This document shows, in pieces, positions 1-9,136 of a DNA stretch of 64,000 nucleotides. The notes below the pieces were generated by a model. It saw only the letters and a list, made by a program, of their open reading frames with translations, made no database searches and was not told where the DNA came from. A program made the translations under genes and the position numbers. The stretch covers positions 2,356,001-2,420,000 of the forward strand of contig NZ_JAPENX010000001.1 in NCBI RefSeq assembly GCF_026341815.1, written 5' to 3'. Position 1 is the stretch's first letter. The number at the start of each line of letters is the position of its first letter. This DNA is from Streptomyces sp. NBC_00572. GTDB taxonomy: Bacteria > Actinomycetota > Actinomycetes > Streptomycetales > Streptomycetaceae.

Positions 1-1034
1 CGGCGGACGCGGCACCGGACCGACGTACCCGGCTCCGTGTCCTGGTGGTGGCGGCCACGGCACTCGACCATGCGACGGAGGTGGCGCCGGAGGTCAGGGA
101 ACGGATCCTGGCGCGGACCGCGGAGGTGATTCCACCGCGCGGGGCGGAGGAGGCGCGCGAGCTGGCGTCAGTGGGCCGAGCGGTCCTGGACCTGCTGCCG
201 GGCCCGGAGGATCTGGACCACCGGTCGGCCCTGAACGTGGTGATCGCGGCGACGCACATCACCCATGACGCCGCACTGCCCTACCTCGCCCGGTTCACCG
301 GGCATCCGGACCTCGCGGTCCGCTCCCAGCTGATGTGGGGATGGTCCCGGTTCCCGACGACCCCCTACGCGGAGGAGATCATCGCCCGGCTCGACACCCA
401 CCTCCTCGACTTCACGCTCGTCTCCGACGCACAGGCCGCCGAGGTCGCCCGCCTCGGACTGCGTCCCCAGGCCGCCGAACTGCGTCCGGGCCTCAGCCCC
501 CACGGCATGGAGCTGCTGCGCGAGACGATCGGCCGGACGAGGAGCCTGCAGCTCCAGGGGTCCCTCGCCTGGTGCCTGGACACCCTGCCGGCCGAGAACG
601 AGCTGGAGAGCCTCGCGCTGATCGGACACCCCACACAGGGACTCTCCTTCCTCCGCCGCCTCACCCACCTCAACAGGCTGGAGTTCTTCGGTGTCGTTCC
701 GGACATCGAGGAGGACTGGGGCGTGCTCGCCGAACTGGGCAGGCTCTCGTTCCTCTCCTTGCCCGCCTGGGCCCTGAGGGACTTCCCCGAACCACTGCGG
801 CTGCCCCGGACGGAAGCGCTGTACGTGCACTGCGGCGGCACCACGGCGCCCCTGGACGTCATCGCCCGGGCCTTCCCCGCCCTGAGCCACCTGCGGATCC
901 TGGGCGACGTCGAGGAACGGATCCACGACCTCACGCCCCTCGCGTCCCTGCCGCAGCTCCGCTCCGTCGTGGGCCACGGCGCCCGCTTCACCGGCGTCGA
1001 GAGCCTCGCGCCCATGGTCGAGATCGTGACATGA
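1..1034 (+). CDS. NACHT-type ATPase with C-terminal leucine-rich repeats, 5' partial
   Basis: The frame is open to the first base of the window (codons from base 3), so only the C-terminal part is visible, at least 343 residues. The first ~100 visible residues look helical and repeat-like, as in the region after a NACHT ATPase module. From about residue 185 there are regularly spaced Leu-rich units such as LESLALIGHP, LNRLEFFGVV, LSFLSLPAWA and LSHLRILGDV, typical of short leucine-rich repeats. Streptomyces encode many NACHT proteins with such repeats, and bacterial NACHT proteins are known antiphage factors. The ATPase motifs would lie upstream of the window, so the NACHT assignment is inference; the repeats are seen directly. 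It converges on clpC with a strong hairpin between them. Confidence 0.6.
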   Translation, partial: ADAAPDRRTRLRVLVVAATALDHATEVAPEVRERILARTAEVIPPRGAEEARELASVGRAVLDLLPGPEDLDHRSALNVVIAATHITHDAALPYLARFTGHPDLAVRSQLMWGWSRFPTTPYAEEIIARLDTHLLDFTLVSDAQAAEVARLGLRPQAAELRPGLSPHGMELLRETIGRTRSLQLQGSLAWCLDTLPAENELESLALIGHPTQGLSFLRRLTHLNRLEFFGVVPDIEEDWGVLAELGRLSFLSLPAWALRDFPEPLRLPRTEALYVHCGGTTAPLDVIARAFPALSHLRILGDVEERIHDLTPLASLPQLRSVVGHGARFTGVESLAPMVEIVT

Positions 1035-1119
1035 GCCCGCCGGCTTCCCCCTGAAGCCCCGGAACGCCCCGACGAACGGGCCCTGGGTCGTCGGCGACGA
1101 CGTCGGCGACACATCCGAA

Positions 1120-1162
1120 AAGGGGCGGCCCCGGAACCGATCAGGTTCCGGGGCCGCCCCTT
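1120..1162. terminator. Bidirectional hairpin terminator between NACHT-like gene and clpC
   Basis: A perfect 19-bp inverted repeat (aaggggcggccccggaacc at 1120-1138 and its complement at 1144-1162) with a 5-nt loop gatca. It lies between two convergent genes, 85 bases after one stop and 18 bases after the other, and has A/T pairs at the foot of the stem. It should terminate transcripts from both sides. Confidence 0.9.
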
Positions 1163-1180
1163 GTGCTCAGGCGCTACGCC

Positions 1181-3703
<2,523 letters not shown>

Positions 3704-4176
3704 CGTTAATCGCTCCTCAGAGCGGTCAGTCAGTTAGGGGTCGATCCCCTCCCTGTCCTTCCGCAGCTTAGTCCCGCAAGCGGGGACCGCTCATTCCAAC
3801 TGCCGACATCCGTCCGGATCACCCCCTCTTCCGCGGGGAGACCTGCTGCCGAACAGCCGACAAATGCTCCAACCCGATGGTGCGAGACGATGTTCCCGCA
3901 GGCCAAGTAGTTACCCGCGCCATCTGTACGCCGATGGCGAACGTGAGACGCCGAAGCCTGCGAGTCGCCCCTCTCCACTAGGAATGTCTTACCCGTAAGC
4001 ACTGACACTCCATGCGGCGCACCCCGGTTCCCTCCGCTACCAGCGAACACCCTTGCGCTGCCGAATGCACGCGTACGCCCCATCACGGACACCTTGCGCG
4101 TTCGGAGGGGGACTGATTGTCACCAGGCGGTCCACCGCGGGCGTAACCAACGCACCCTCTCGGGAGTTCCCCGGGC
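3704..4176. other. 473-bp intergenic region between clpC and the SCO3374-family gene
   Basis: No convincing gene was found. An open frame on the minus strand (3730-4092) has no recognisable domain and no good codon signature. The region should hold divergent promoters for clpC and the rightward gene. The only element I can name is the ClgR-like palindrome at 3926-3942. The clpC ribosome site lies at its left edge, and a GGGAG ribosome site for the rightward gene lies at its right edge. Confidence 0.6.
3926..3942 (-). promoter_or_regulatory. Candidate ClgR box upstream of clpC
   Basis: Read on the clpC strand the site is GTTCGCCATCGGCGTAC. It is a near-perfect palindrome (GTTCGCC / GGCGTAC, one mismatch) with the CGC-N5-GCG core of sites bound by ClgR, the actinobacterial activator of clpP and clpC genes. 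It starts about 220 bases upstream of the clpC start, so it would need a long 5' leader. The assignment rests on motif memory. Confidence 0.45.
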
Positions 4177-4767
4177 ATGGCCTTCACCGTCCCGCTCCCC
4201 CGTACGCCGATCGACGGCGGTCTGGCGCGGTGGTACGAGCAGGAGCTCGGCTGGGCGGCGGTGGCCGGCCCGCCGGTGCAGCTGGTCACGGGGCTGCGCT
4301 TCGACGTCCTGGAGCTGCCCGCGGCGGCCGGCCGCGGTGTGCTGCGCAGGATGGGCCCGGCGACGGGTCCGGTCGCCCTGTTGGGGCGACGGATGCGGTT
4401 GCTCGTGGCCGCGGGGAGCGCGGAGGAGCTACCGGGCCTGCTCGACTGGCTCGAGTGGGGCGGGATCTCGCTGGATCTCGCCGTGCTGGGCGCCGACGGC
4501 CGGATGACCGCACCCCTTCCCCCGGGGCGGGGCGGATCCGGCGCGCCGGGCGCCGCCGTGTGGCTGCGGGCCCCGGCACCGGGCCGCGAGGTCGAGTCCT
4601 CGCTGCCGGCGCTGCGGTCCGCGCCGTGGGGCGGTGCGGCCGCCCCTTGCTTGGTGCGTCTCGTGGCCGCCGCTGCCGCGGAGTGCCACCGGGTGCGGCT
4701 GCTGAGTGCCCGGGCCCTGGGGCCGGCGGCTCAGCAGCTGCCGCCTCAGCGGTTCGCGTCCTCGTAA
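4177..4767 (+). CDS. SCO3374-family protein of unknown function
   Basis: A 196-residue protein rich in Ala, Gly, Leu and Arg, with no membrane segment or signal peptide. It matches what I remember of the Streptomyces SCO3374 family, which always lies between clpC and lsr2. The N-terminus (MAFTVPLPRTPIDGGLARWYEQELGWA) has a Trp-Tyr-rich segment reminiscent of the start of primase-polymerase-like proteins, but I see no catalytic motif. The ATG at 4177 has GGGAG ten bases upstream. Its last 22 bases overlap the 3' end of lsr2 on the other strand. The product ends in PPQRFASS. Function is unknown. Confidence 0.75.
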   Translation: MAFTVPLPRTPIDGGLARWYEQELGWAAVAGPPVQLVTGLRFDVLELPAAAGRGVLRRMGPATGPVALLGRRMRLLVAAGSAEELPGLLDWLEWGGISLDLAVLGADGRMTAPLPPGRGGSGAPGAAVWLRAPAPGREVESSLPALRSAPWGGAAAPCLVRLVAAAAAECHRVRLLSARALGPAAQQLPPQRFASS

Positions 4768-5081
4768 GCGGCCTTGATGTCGGCGGGAACGCGACCACGG
4801 TCGTTCACGTTCATGCCGTTCTCCTTGGCCCACGCGCGGATCTTCGCGGTGTCCTGGCTGCCCGTCGCCACCGCGCGGCCCTTGCCGCGTCCACCGGTGG
4901 TACGGCCGCCGGTGCGGCGCCCGCTCGTGGTGTACGGCTCGAGCAGGCCACGGAGCTTTTCCGCGTTGGCGGTGGTGAGGTCGATCTCGTAGGTCTTGCC
5001 GTCCAGCGCGAACGTCACGGTCTCGTCCGCCTCGACGCCGTCGAGGTCGTCGACAAGAAGGACCTGAACCTTCTGTGCCAC
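4746..5081 (-). CDS. lsr2: Lsr2-type nucleoid-associated silencer
   Basis: An H-NS-like protein of 111 residues that binds AT-rich DNA and silences foreign or specialised-metabolism genes. The N-terminal oligomerisation domain (AQKVQVLLVDDLDG, then a beta region containing VTFALDGKTYEIDL) and a basic Gly/Arg linker precede the C-terminal DNA-binding domain with the hallmark RGR loop (NDRGRVPADI). The GTG at 5081 is chosen over an in-frame ATG 15 bases upstream. The ribosome site AAAGGA overlaps that ATG and is well spaced for the GTG, and Lsr2 proteins begin with MAQK. The 3' end overlaps the convergent SCO3374-family gene by 22 bases. An unusual GGAAC array lies upstream at 5206-5267. Confidence 0.97.
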   Translation of the reverse strand: MAQKVQVLLVDDLDGVEADETVTFALDGKTYEIDLTTANAEKLRGLLEPYTTSGRRTGGRTTGGRGKGRAVATGSQDTAKIRAWAKENGMNVNDRGRVPADIKAAYEDANR

Positions 5082-5196
5082 CGGATTTCCTTTCATCGAA
5101 AATGCAGTACGCGGAAAGGAAACCGCTTTTCCCGGAAAAACACAAACCCCTGGCAGAGGTTCAGAACCCCGGCAACGCGGGAAACGTGCGCGATTC

Positions 5197-5267
5197 GGAC
5201 ATAGGGTTCCGTGTTGGTTCCCCGCGGGTTCCCCGTACGGTTCCGCCCGGCGTTCCCCGGGGGTTCC
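5197..5267 (-). promoter_or_regulatory. Six phased GGAAC repeats and candidate ECF promoter for lsr2
   Basis: On the lsr2 strand six GGAAC copies occur in direct orientation; their plus-strand complements start at 5206, 5217, 5228, 5240, 5252 and 5263. The spacing is 11-12 bases, about one helical turn. The copy at 5217-5221 is followed 16 bases later by GTCC (5197-5200). This gives GGAAC-N16-GTC, the pattern of promoters read by sigma-E-type ECF factors in Streptomyces. The array sits between the acetyltransferase stop and lsr2, 116 bases or more upstream of the lsr2 start. The repeats are seen directly; the promoter role is inference. Confidence 0.4.
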
Positions 5268-5270
5268 GGG

Positions 5271-5816
5271 TCACAGGTGCAGAAGCATCCGGCTGTTGCC
5301 CAAGGTGTTCGGCTTCACTCGTTCGAGACCGAGGAACTCGGCGACTCCCTCGTCATAGGAACGGAGGAGCTCGCTGTAGACATCTCCGTCGACCGGGGTC
5401 TCGCCGATCTCGACGAAGCCGTGCTTCGCGAAGAAGTCGACTTCGAAGGTCAGGCAGAATACCCGCCGCACCCCGAGCCATCGGGCGGTGTGCAACAACT
5501 TGTCGAGCACGTGATGTCCGACGCCGGCGCCCTTGAACTCGGGATCGACGGCGAGAGTGCGGACTTCCGCGAGGTCTTCCCACATGACGTGGAGAGCGCC
5601 GCAGCCGACGACGGTGGCGTCCTCGTCGCGTTCCGCCACCCAGAACTCCTGGATGGACTCGTAAAGGGTGACGGTCGCCTTGTCGAGCAGGATGCCGCGC
5701 TGAACGAACGGATCGACGAGACGGCGGACCGCGGCGACATCTCCGGTGCGGGCCCTGCGTACGGTGACGGCTTTGGCGGAGGCCGCGGAAGCGGCCGGGG
5801 AGGCAGACGGCGACAT
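5271..5816 (-). CDS. ArgA-type amino-acid N-acetyltransferase (GNAT)
   Basis: A 181-residue single-domain GNAT enzyme. Residues ~17-160 form the fold, with the acetyl-CoA loop motif PEFKGAGVGHHVLDKLL and a following VFCLTFEVDFFAKHGF segment. That segment is characteristic of the short ArgA/NAGS enzymes of actinobacteria (as in Mycobacterium Rv2747), which acetylate glutamate or glutamine at the first step of arginine synthesis. It lacks the amino-acid-kinase domain of classical NAGS. The first ~15 residues (Ser/Ala-rich) may be an extension, so a start slightly downstream is possible. The 9-base gap after the BlaI-like gene suggests cotranscription. Confidence 0.85.
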   Translation of the reverse strand: MSPSASPAASAASAKAVTVRRARTGDVAAVRRLVDPFVQRGILLDKATVTLYESIQEFWVAERDEDATVVGCGALHVMWEDLAEVRTLAVDPEFKGAGVGHHVLDKLLHTARWLGVRRVFCLTFEVDFFAKHGFVEIGETPVDGDVYSELLRSYDEGVAEFLGLERVKPNTLGNSRMLLHL

Positions 5817-5825
5817 GGGGGGACG

Positions 5826-6245
5826 CTATCGCTCCTGGGGCCCGGTTCCTTCGGCGCCCTCCTCGGGCGGGGCGGGAAGCGGGTTGTCGCGCTGGACGAT
5901 ACGGATGGCGTCGTTCAGGGCCTCGCGCTGATCCTGCGACATCATGCCGAAGAAGGCGACGAGCGCGGCGGCGGGGTTGTCGCTCTGGGCCCATGACTCG
6001 TTCATCAGGGCCGCCGCGTATGCGGCGCGGGTGGAGACCGCCGTATATCGATAGGCGCGGCCTTCGACTTCTCGGCGGACCCAGCCCTTCTGGTGGAGAT
6101 TGTCCATGACGGTCATGACGGTGGTGTAGGCGATGGACCGTTCCTGCTGAAGGTCCTCAAGAACTTCTCGGACGGTCACCGGACGGTTCCATTGCCAGAC
6201 GCGCGTCATGACGGCGTCTTCGAGCTCTCCCAAAGGACGGGGCAC
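5826..6245 (-). CDS. BlaI/MecI/CopY-family transcriptional regulator
   Basis: A 139-residue protein with an N-terminal winged helix. The pattern LGELEDAVMTRVW, VREVLEDL, IAYTTVMTVMDNLHQKGWVRRE and GRAYRYTA is the canonical BlaI fold (residues ~5-75), followed by a dimerisation segment and an acidic Pro-rich tail. Family members repress beta-lactamase, penicillin-binding or copper genes and are usually inactivated by a BlaR1/M56 protease; no such protease gene lies nearby. The start is GTG at 6245. The partner is probably encoded elsewhere, and the link to the downstream acetyltransferase gene is positional only. Confidence 0.9.
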   Translation of the reverse strand: MPRPLGELEDAVMTRVWQWNRPVTVREVLEDLQQERSIAYTTVMTVMDNLHQKGWVRREVEGRAYRYTAVSTRAAYAAALMNESWAQSDNPAAALVAFFGMMSQDQREALNDAIRIVQRDNPLPAPPEEGAEGTGPQER

Positions 6246-6303
6246 AACGCCACTTTAGTGCGCAAACCGTCAACGACAGGTCATTGACGGAGGGAAACGC
6301 AAC

Positions 6304-6338
6304 AAAAAGGACGCGCGACCTCGAAAGGTCGCACGTCC
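6304..6338 (-). terminator. Rho-independent terminator of the 59-residue membrane protein gene
   Basis: A hairpin with 13-bp arms (6309-6321 and 6326-6338, one mismatch) and loop cgaa. On the minus strand it is followed by a run of five T (complement of 6304-6308). It lies 28 bases downstream of the stop of the small gene at 6366-6545, a textbook intrinsic terminator. Confidence 0.85.
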
Positions 6339-6365
6339 CGGGTGCTGCGGCAGCCCGCGAGGGCT

Positions 6366-6545
6366 TCAGTTGGCGGAGGTGCCGTCCGCCTGGCGCGCGG
6401 ACTCGGCGCGGGCGATCGCGGCGTCCACGATCGCGTCCTCCTTGGCCTTGTTCGGGCCGCCCTGGCTCTTGATGATGATGGCGACGACACCGAAGAAGAA
6501 GATGGCCATCACGATGGGCGGCACGAGCGCGGATACGTAGTCCAT
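6366..6545 (-). CDS. Small single-pass membrane protein, 59 residues
   Basis: Reading from ATG at 6543-6545 to TGA at 6366-6368 gives 59 codons with strong Streptomyces codon bias. The N-terminus MDYVSALVPPIVMAIFFFGV continues into VAIIIKSQG, a single transmembrane helix (residues ~8-26). A soluble, Ala/Asp/Glu-rich tail with KAKEDAIVDAAIARAESARQ probably forms an amphipathic helix. A canonical terminator follows. No function is known to me; it looks like the conserved small hypothetical protein that follows the downstream gene in other Streptomyces. Confidence 0.8.
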   Translation of the reverse strand: MDYVSALVPPIVMAIFFFGVVAIIIKSQGGPNKAKEDAIVDAAIARAESARQADGTSAN

Positions 6546-6559
6546 GGCGACCAGACTAG

Positions 6560-7162
6560 CTATCCGGCGACGCGTTCCTCCGGCGGGGGCGGGGGTACGG
6601 GCCTCCGGCGCGGCGGGAAGACCTCGGAGGGCTTGGGCACCGGACGCTCGGCCGGGACGGGCGGTGTCGGCTTGGGCTCGTCGGCCGCCGCACGGCCACC
6701 GGGGAGGGCGAGCAGCCGGGCCCTGGGGGCGGTGGTCACGGGGGTGCCGGTGGCCTGGGAGACCCGGGCCAGGCGCGCGCGTACGGAGCGCTCGGCGAGG
6801 ATCTGGCAGCGGGCGAGCAGTGCGGCGGCCGCGGGGTTGCGGCGCAGCGCGCGCAGGGCGGCGAGGTCGTCGGCCGCGGGGTCGTACCCGGCGGCGAGCG
6901 CGTCCCGGAGGAGCTCCAGGTAGCCGCTGAGCGACCCGGGAAGCGCCTCGCGGTAGCGGGCCAGGTCGTCGAGGAGGAAGGCGCGCAGCCGCCCGGCCTC
7001 GCGCACTGCCTCGTCGACGGATTCGGCCAGGCGCAGCGCGTCCTGGACGTCCTCGTCCTGGAGGGGGGCGGGGTGGAGGGCGACGGCGAGGGCACGGCGG
7101 AGCACACGCAGCTCGTCCGCGCTGAACGCCATGCCGCCGCGGGATCCGTATGGCGTGGGCAT
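6560..7162 (-). CDS. Conserved Streptomyces protein of unknown function, Pro-rich C-terminus
   Basis: A 200-residue protein. Residues 11-130 are predominantly helical, with heptad-like Leu/Ala/Arg content (FSADELRVLRRALAVALHP, LRAFLLDDLARYREALP). From residue 150 it becomes a Pro-rich basic tail ending in PPPPPEERVAG. There is no signal peptide or membrane segment. I keep the ATG at 7162 (MPTPYGSRGGMAF), though the internal Met 11 is also possible. It ends 14 bases before the small membrane protein gene on the same strand, so the two are probably cotranscribed. Function is unknown. Confidence 0.7.
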   Translation of the reverse strand: MPTPYGSRGGMAFSADELRVLRRALAVALHPAPLQDEDVQDALRLAESVDEAVREAGRLRAFLLDDLARYREALPGSLSGYLELLRDALAAGYDPAADDLAALRALRRNPAAAALLARCQILAERSVRARLARVSQATGTPVTTAPRARLLALPGGRAAADEPKPTPPVPAERPVPKPSEVFPPRRRPVPPPPPEERVAG

Positions 7163-7252
7163 GGGCCGACGATACGCGCTAATCGGACAATTTTCTCTTA
7201 GCGATCATTCCGGCGCGTCGATCACCGGGCGGCCCGGGCGCGGTCGCCGGGG

Positions 7253-7315
7253 CCCTCACCTGCGGGCCCGGCCCCGCCCCTCACCTGCGGGCCCGGCCCA
7301 CCCCTCACATGCGGG
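7253..7315. repeat. 24-25 bp tandem repeat spanning the coaX stop codon
   Basis: Copies beginning ccctcacctgcgggcccggc start at 7253 and 7278. A third, partial copy starting at 7302 (ccctcacatgcggg) contains the coaX stop codon. The repeat looks like duplication of the 3' end of coaX into the intergenic space and leaves extra in-phase stop signals beyond the gene. Confidence 0.7.
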
Positions 7316-8111
7316 AGACGTTCCGCTCGTACACCAGGCGCAGGCCGATCAGGGTCAGCCAGGGCTCGTGCTCGTCGATCTCCTTGGAGTCCGCGAGGAC
7401 CATCGGCGCCAGGCCGCCCGTCGCGATCACCGTCACGTCCGACGGGTCGCCGTTCGCGCCGACGAGCTCCCGCTTCATGCGGGCGACGACGCCGTCGACC
7501 TGGCCCGCGTAGCCGTAGACGATGCCGGACTGCATCGCCTCGACGGTGTTCTTGCCGATGACGCTGCGGGGCCGGGCCAGCTCGATCTTGCGGAGCATGG
7601 CCCCCTTGACGCCGAGCGCCTCGACCGAGATCTCGATGCCCGGCGCGATCGCCCCGCCCGCGTACTCCCCGCGCGTGGTGATCGCGTCGTACGTCGTCGC
7701 CGTACCGAAGTCGACGACGATCGCCGGGCCGCCGTAGAGCTCGACGGCGGCGACCGCGTTGATCACGCGGTCCGCGCCGACCTCCTTGGGGTTGTCCGTG
7801 AGGACCGGGACGCCCGTCTTGACTCCCGGCTCCACCAGGACCGCCGGAACGTCCCCGTAGTACCGCCGCGTGACCTCACGCAGCTCGTGGAGCACCGAGG
7901 GGACCGTCGCGCAGATGGCGATCCCCTCGATGCCGTCGCTCAGCTCGACGCCGAGCAGCGGGTGCATGCCCATGAGGCCCTGGAGCAGGACCGCCATCTC
8001 GTCGGCGGTGCGGCTCGGATCGGTGGAGATCCGCCAGTGCTCGACGATCTCGTCACCGTCGAAGAGACCGAGGACCGTGTGCGTGTTGCCGACGTCGATG
8101 GTGAGCAGCAT
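7305..8111 (-). CDS. coaX: Type III pantothenate kinase CoaX
   Basis: A 268-residue cytoplasmic ASKHA-fold enzyme that phosphorylates pantothenate, the first step of CoA synthesis. The phosphate loop DVGNTHTVLGLF is at residues 6-17. Further family motifs are GADRVINA, IVVDFGTATTYD and GGAIAPGIEISVEAL, and the C-terminal VTVIATGGLAPMV segment is intact. The ATG at 8111 shares its A with the TGA stop of nadC (TGATG), so translation is coupled. The longer open frame upstream is a shadow of nadC. It is the last gene of the nad/pan operon, and its 3' end lies in a tandem repeat. Confidence 0.97.
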   Translation of the reverse strand: MLLTIDVGNTHTVLGLFDGDEIVEHWRISTDPSRTADEMAVLLQGLMGMHPLLGVELSDGIEGIAICATVPSVLHELREVTRRYYGDVPAVLVEPGVKTGVPVLTDNPKEVGADRVINAVAAVELYGGPAIVVDFGTATTYDAITTRGEYAGGAIAPGIEISVEALGVKGAMLRKIELARPRSVIGKNTVEAMQSGIVYGYAGQVDGVVARMKRELVGANGDPSDVTVIATGGLAPMVLADSKEIDEHEPWLTLIGLRLVYERNVSRM

Positions 8112-9136
8112 CAGGCCCGCACCTCGCGCAGGTCGAGGCCGATGTCGAGGATCGGGGAGGAGTGGGTGAGGCCGCCGACCGCCAGGTAGTCCACGCCGGT
8201 CGCCGCGTACGCCGCCGCGTTCTCCAGGGTCAGCCGGCCCGAGGACTCCAGGACGGCGCGGCCCGCGACGAGGGCGACGGCCTCCTCGGTCTCCGCCGGG
8301 GTGAAGTTGTCGAGCAGGATCAGGTCGGCGCCCGCGTCCAGGACCTCGTGGACCTGGTGCATCGTGTCGACCTCGACCTCGATGGGCAGCTCGGGGAACA
8401 GCTCGCGCACGGCCTTGAAGGCCTCGGCCACGCCGCCGGCCGCCACCACGTGGTTGTCCTTCACCAGGGCCGCGTCGGAGAGCGACATGCGGTGGTTGAC
8501 GCCACCGCCGCAGCGGACGGCGTACTTCTCCAGGGCGCGCAGGCCGGGCGTGGTCTTGCGGGTGTCGCGGACCTTGGCCTTCGTGCCCTCCAGGACGTCC
8601 GCCCACGCGCGCGTGGCGGTGGCGATGCCGGAGAGGCGGCACAGGATGTTGAGCGCGCTGCGCTCGCCGGTGAGCAGGTCGCGGGTGCGGGCGGTGACGC
8701 TGAGGAGCACCTGCCCGGCCTCGACGCGCTCGCCGTCCTCGACGTGCCGCTCGACCTCGAACTCGTCGTCGCAGACGATCGAGAGCACGGCCTCGGCGAC
8801 CCGCAGACCGGCCACGACACCGGCCTCGCGGGCGGTGAAGTCGGCAGTGGCGACGGCGTCCTCGGGGACGGTCGCCACGGTCGTCACGTCGACGCCGCCG
8901 TCGAGGTCCTCGGCGATCGCGAGGTGGGCGATGTCCTCGACCTGTACGGGGTCGAGACCGGCGTCCGCGAGCAGCTCGGCGAGCGCGGGGTCGAGCCCGC
9001 ACTCGAACTCCTCGCCGCCACCGCCGCAGCCACAGCCGTCGCCGCAGCCACCGGCCTCCTCGTCGGAGGAAACCGTGTTGATCTGGATGAGAGGGACGTC
9101 CACGGGCTGGGGACGGGCTTCCTCGGGCGTGGTCAC
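8111..9136 (-). CDS. nadC: Nicotinate-nucleotide pyrophosphorylase (carboxylating) NadC with Cys-rich N-terminal extension
   Basis: A 341-residue enzyme that converts quinolinate and PRPP to nicotinate mononucleotide in de novo NAD synthesis. The core starts near residue 48. Motifs include AIAEDLDGGVDVTT, the RKTTPGLRALEKYAVRCGGGVNHR active-site block cut here as RKTTPGLR and CGGGVNHR, KDNHV, EVEVDT and LLDNF. An extra ~47-residue N-terminus holds five clustered cysteines (CGDGCGCGGGGEEFECG, residues ~31-47). The GTG at 9136 directly follows the nadB TAA stop. NadC enzymes are usually ~280-300 residues; the extra length is this extension. Confidence 0.96.
   Translation of the reverse strand: MTTPEEARPQPVDVPLIQINTVSSDEEAGGCGDGCGCGGGGEEFECGLDPALAELLADAGLDPVQVEDIAHLAIAEDLDGGVDVTTVATVPEDAVATADFTAREAGVVAGLRVAEAVLSIVCDDEFEVERHVEDGERVEAGQVLLSVTARTRDLLTGERSALNILCRLSGIATATRAWADVLEGTKAKVRDTRKTTPGLRALEKYAVRCGGGVNHRMSLSDAALVKDNHVVAAGGVAEAFKAVRELFPELPIEVEVDTMHQVHEVLDAGADLILLDNFTPAETEEAVALVAGRAVLESSGRLTLENAAAYAATGVDYLAVGGLTHSSPILDIGLDLREVRA

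Noticed and set aside
3730..4092. 120-codon open frame on the minus strand upstream of clpC
   Set aside because: No recognisable domain, poor Streptomyces codon pattern, and it occupies the region needed for the clpC promoter and leader.
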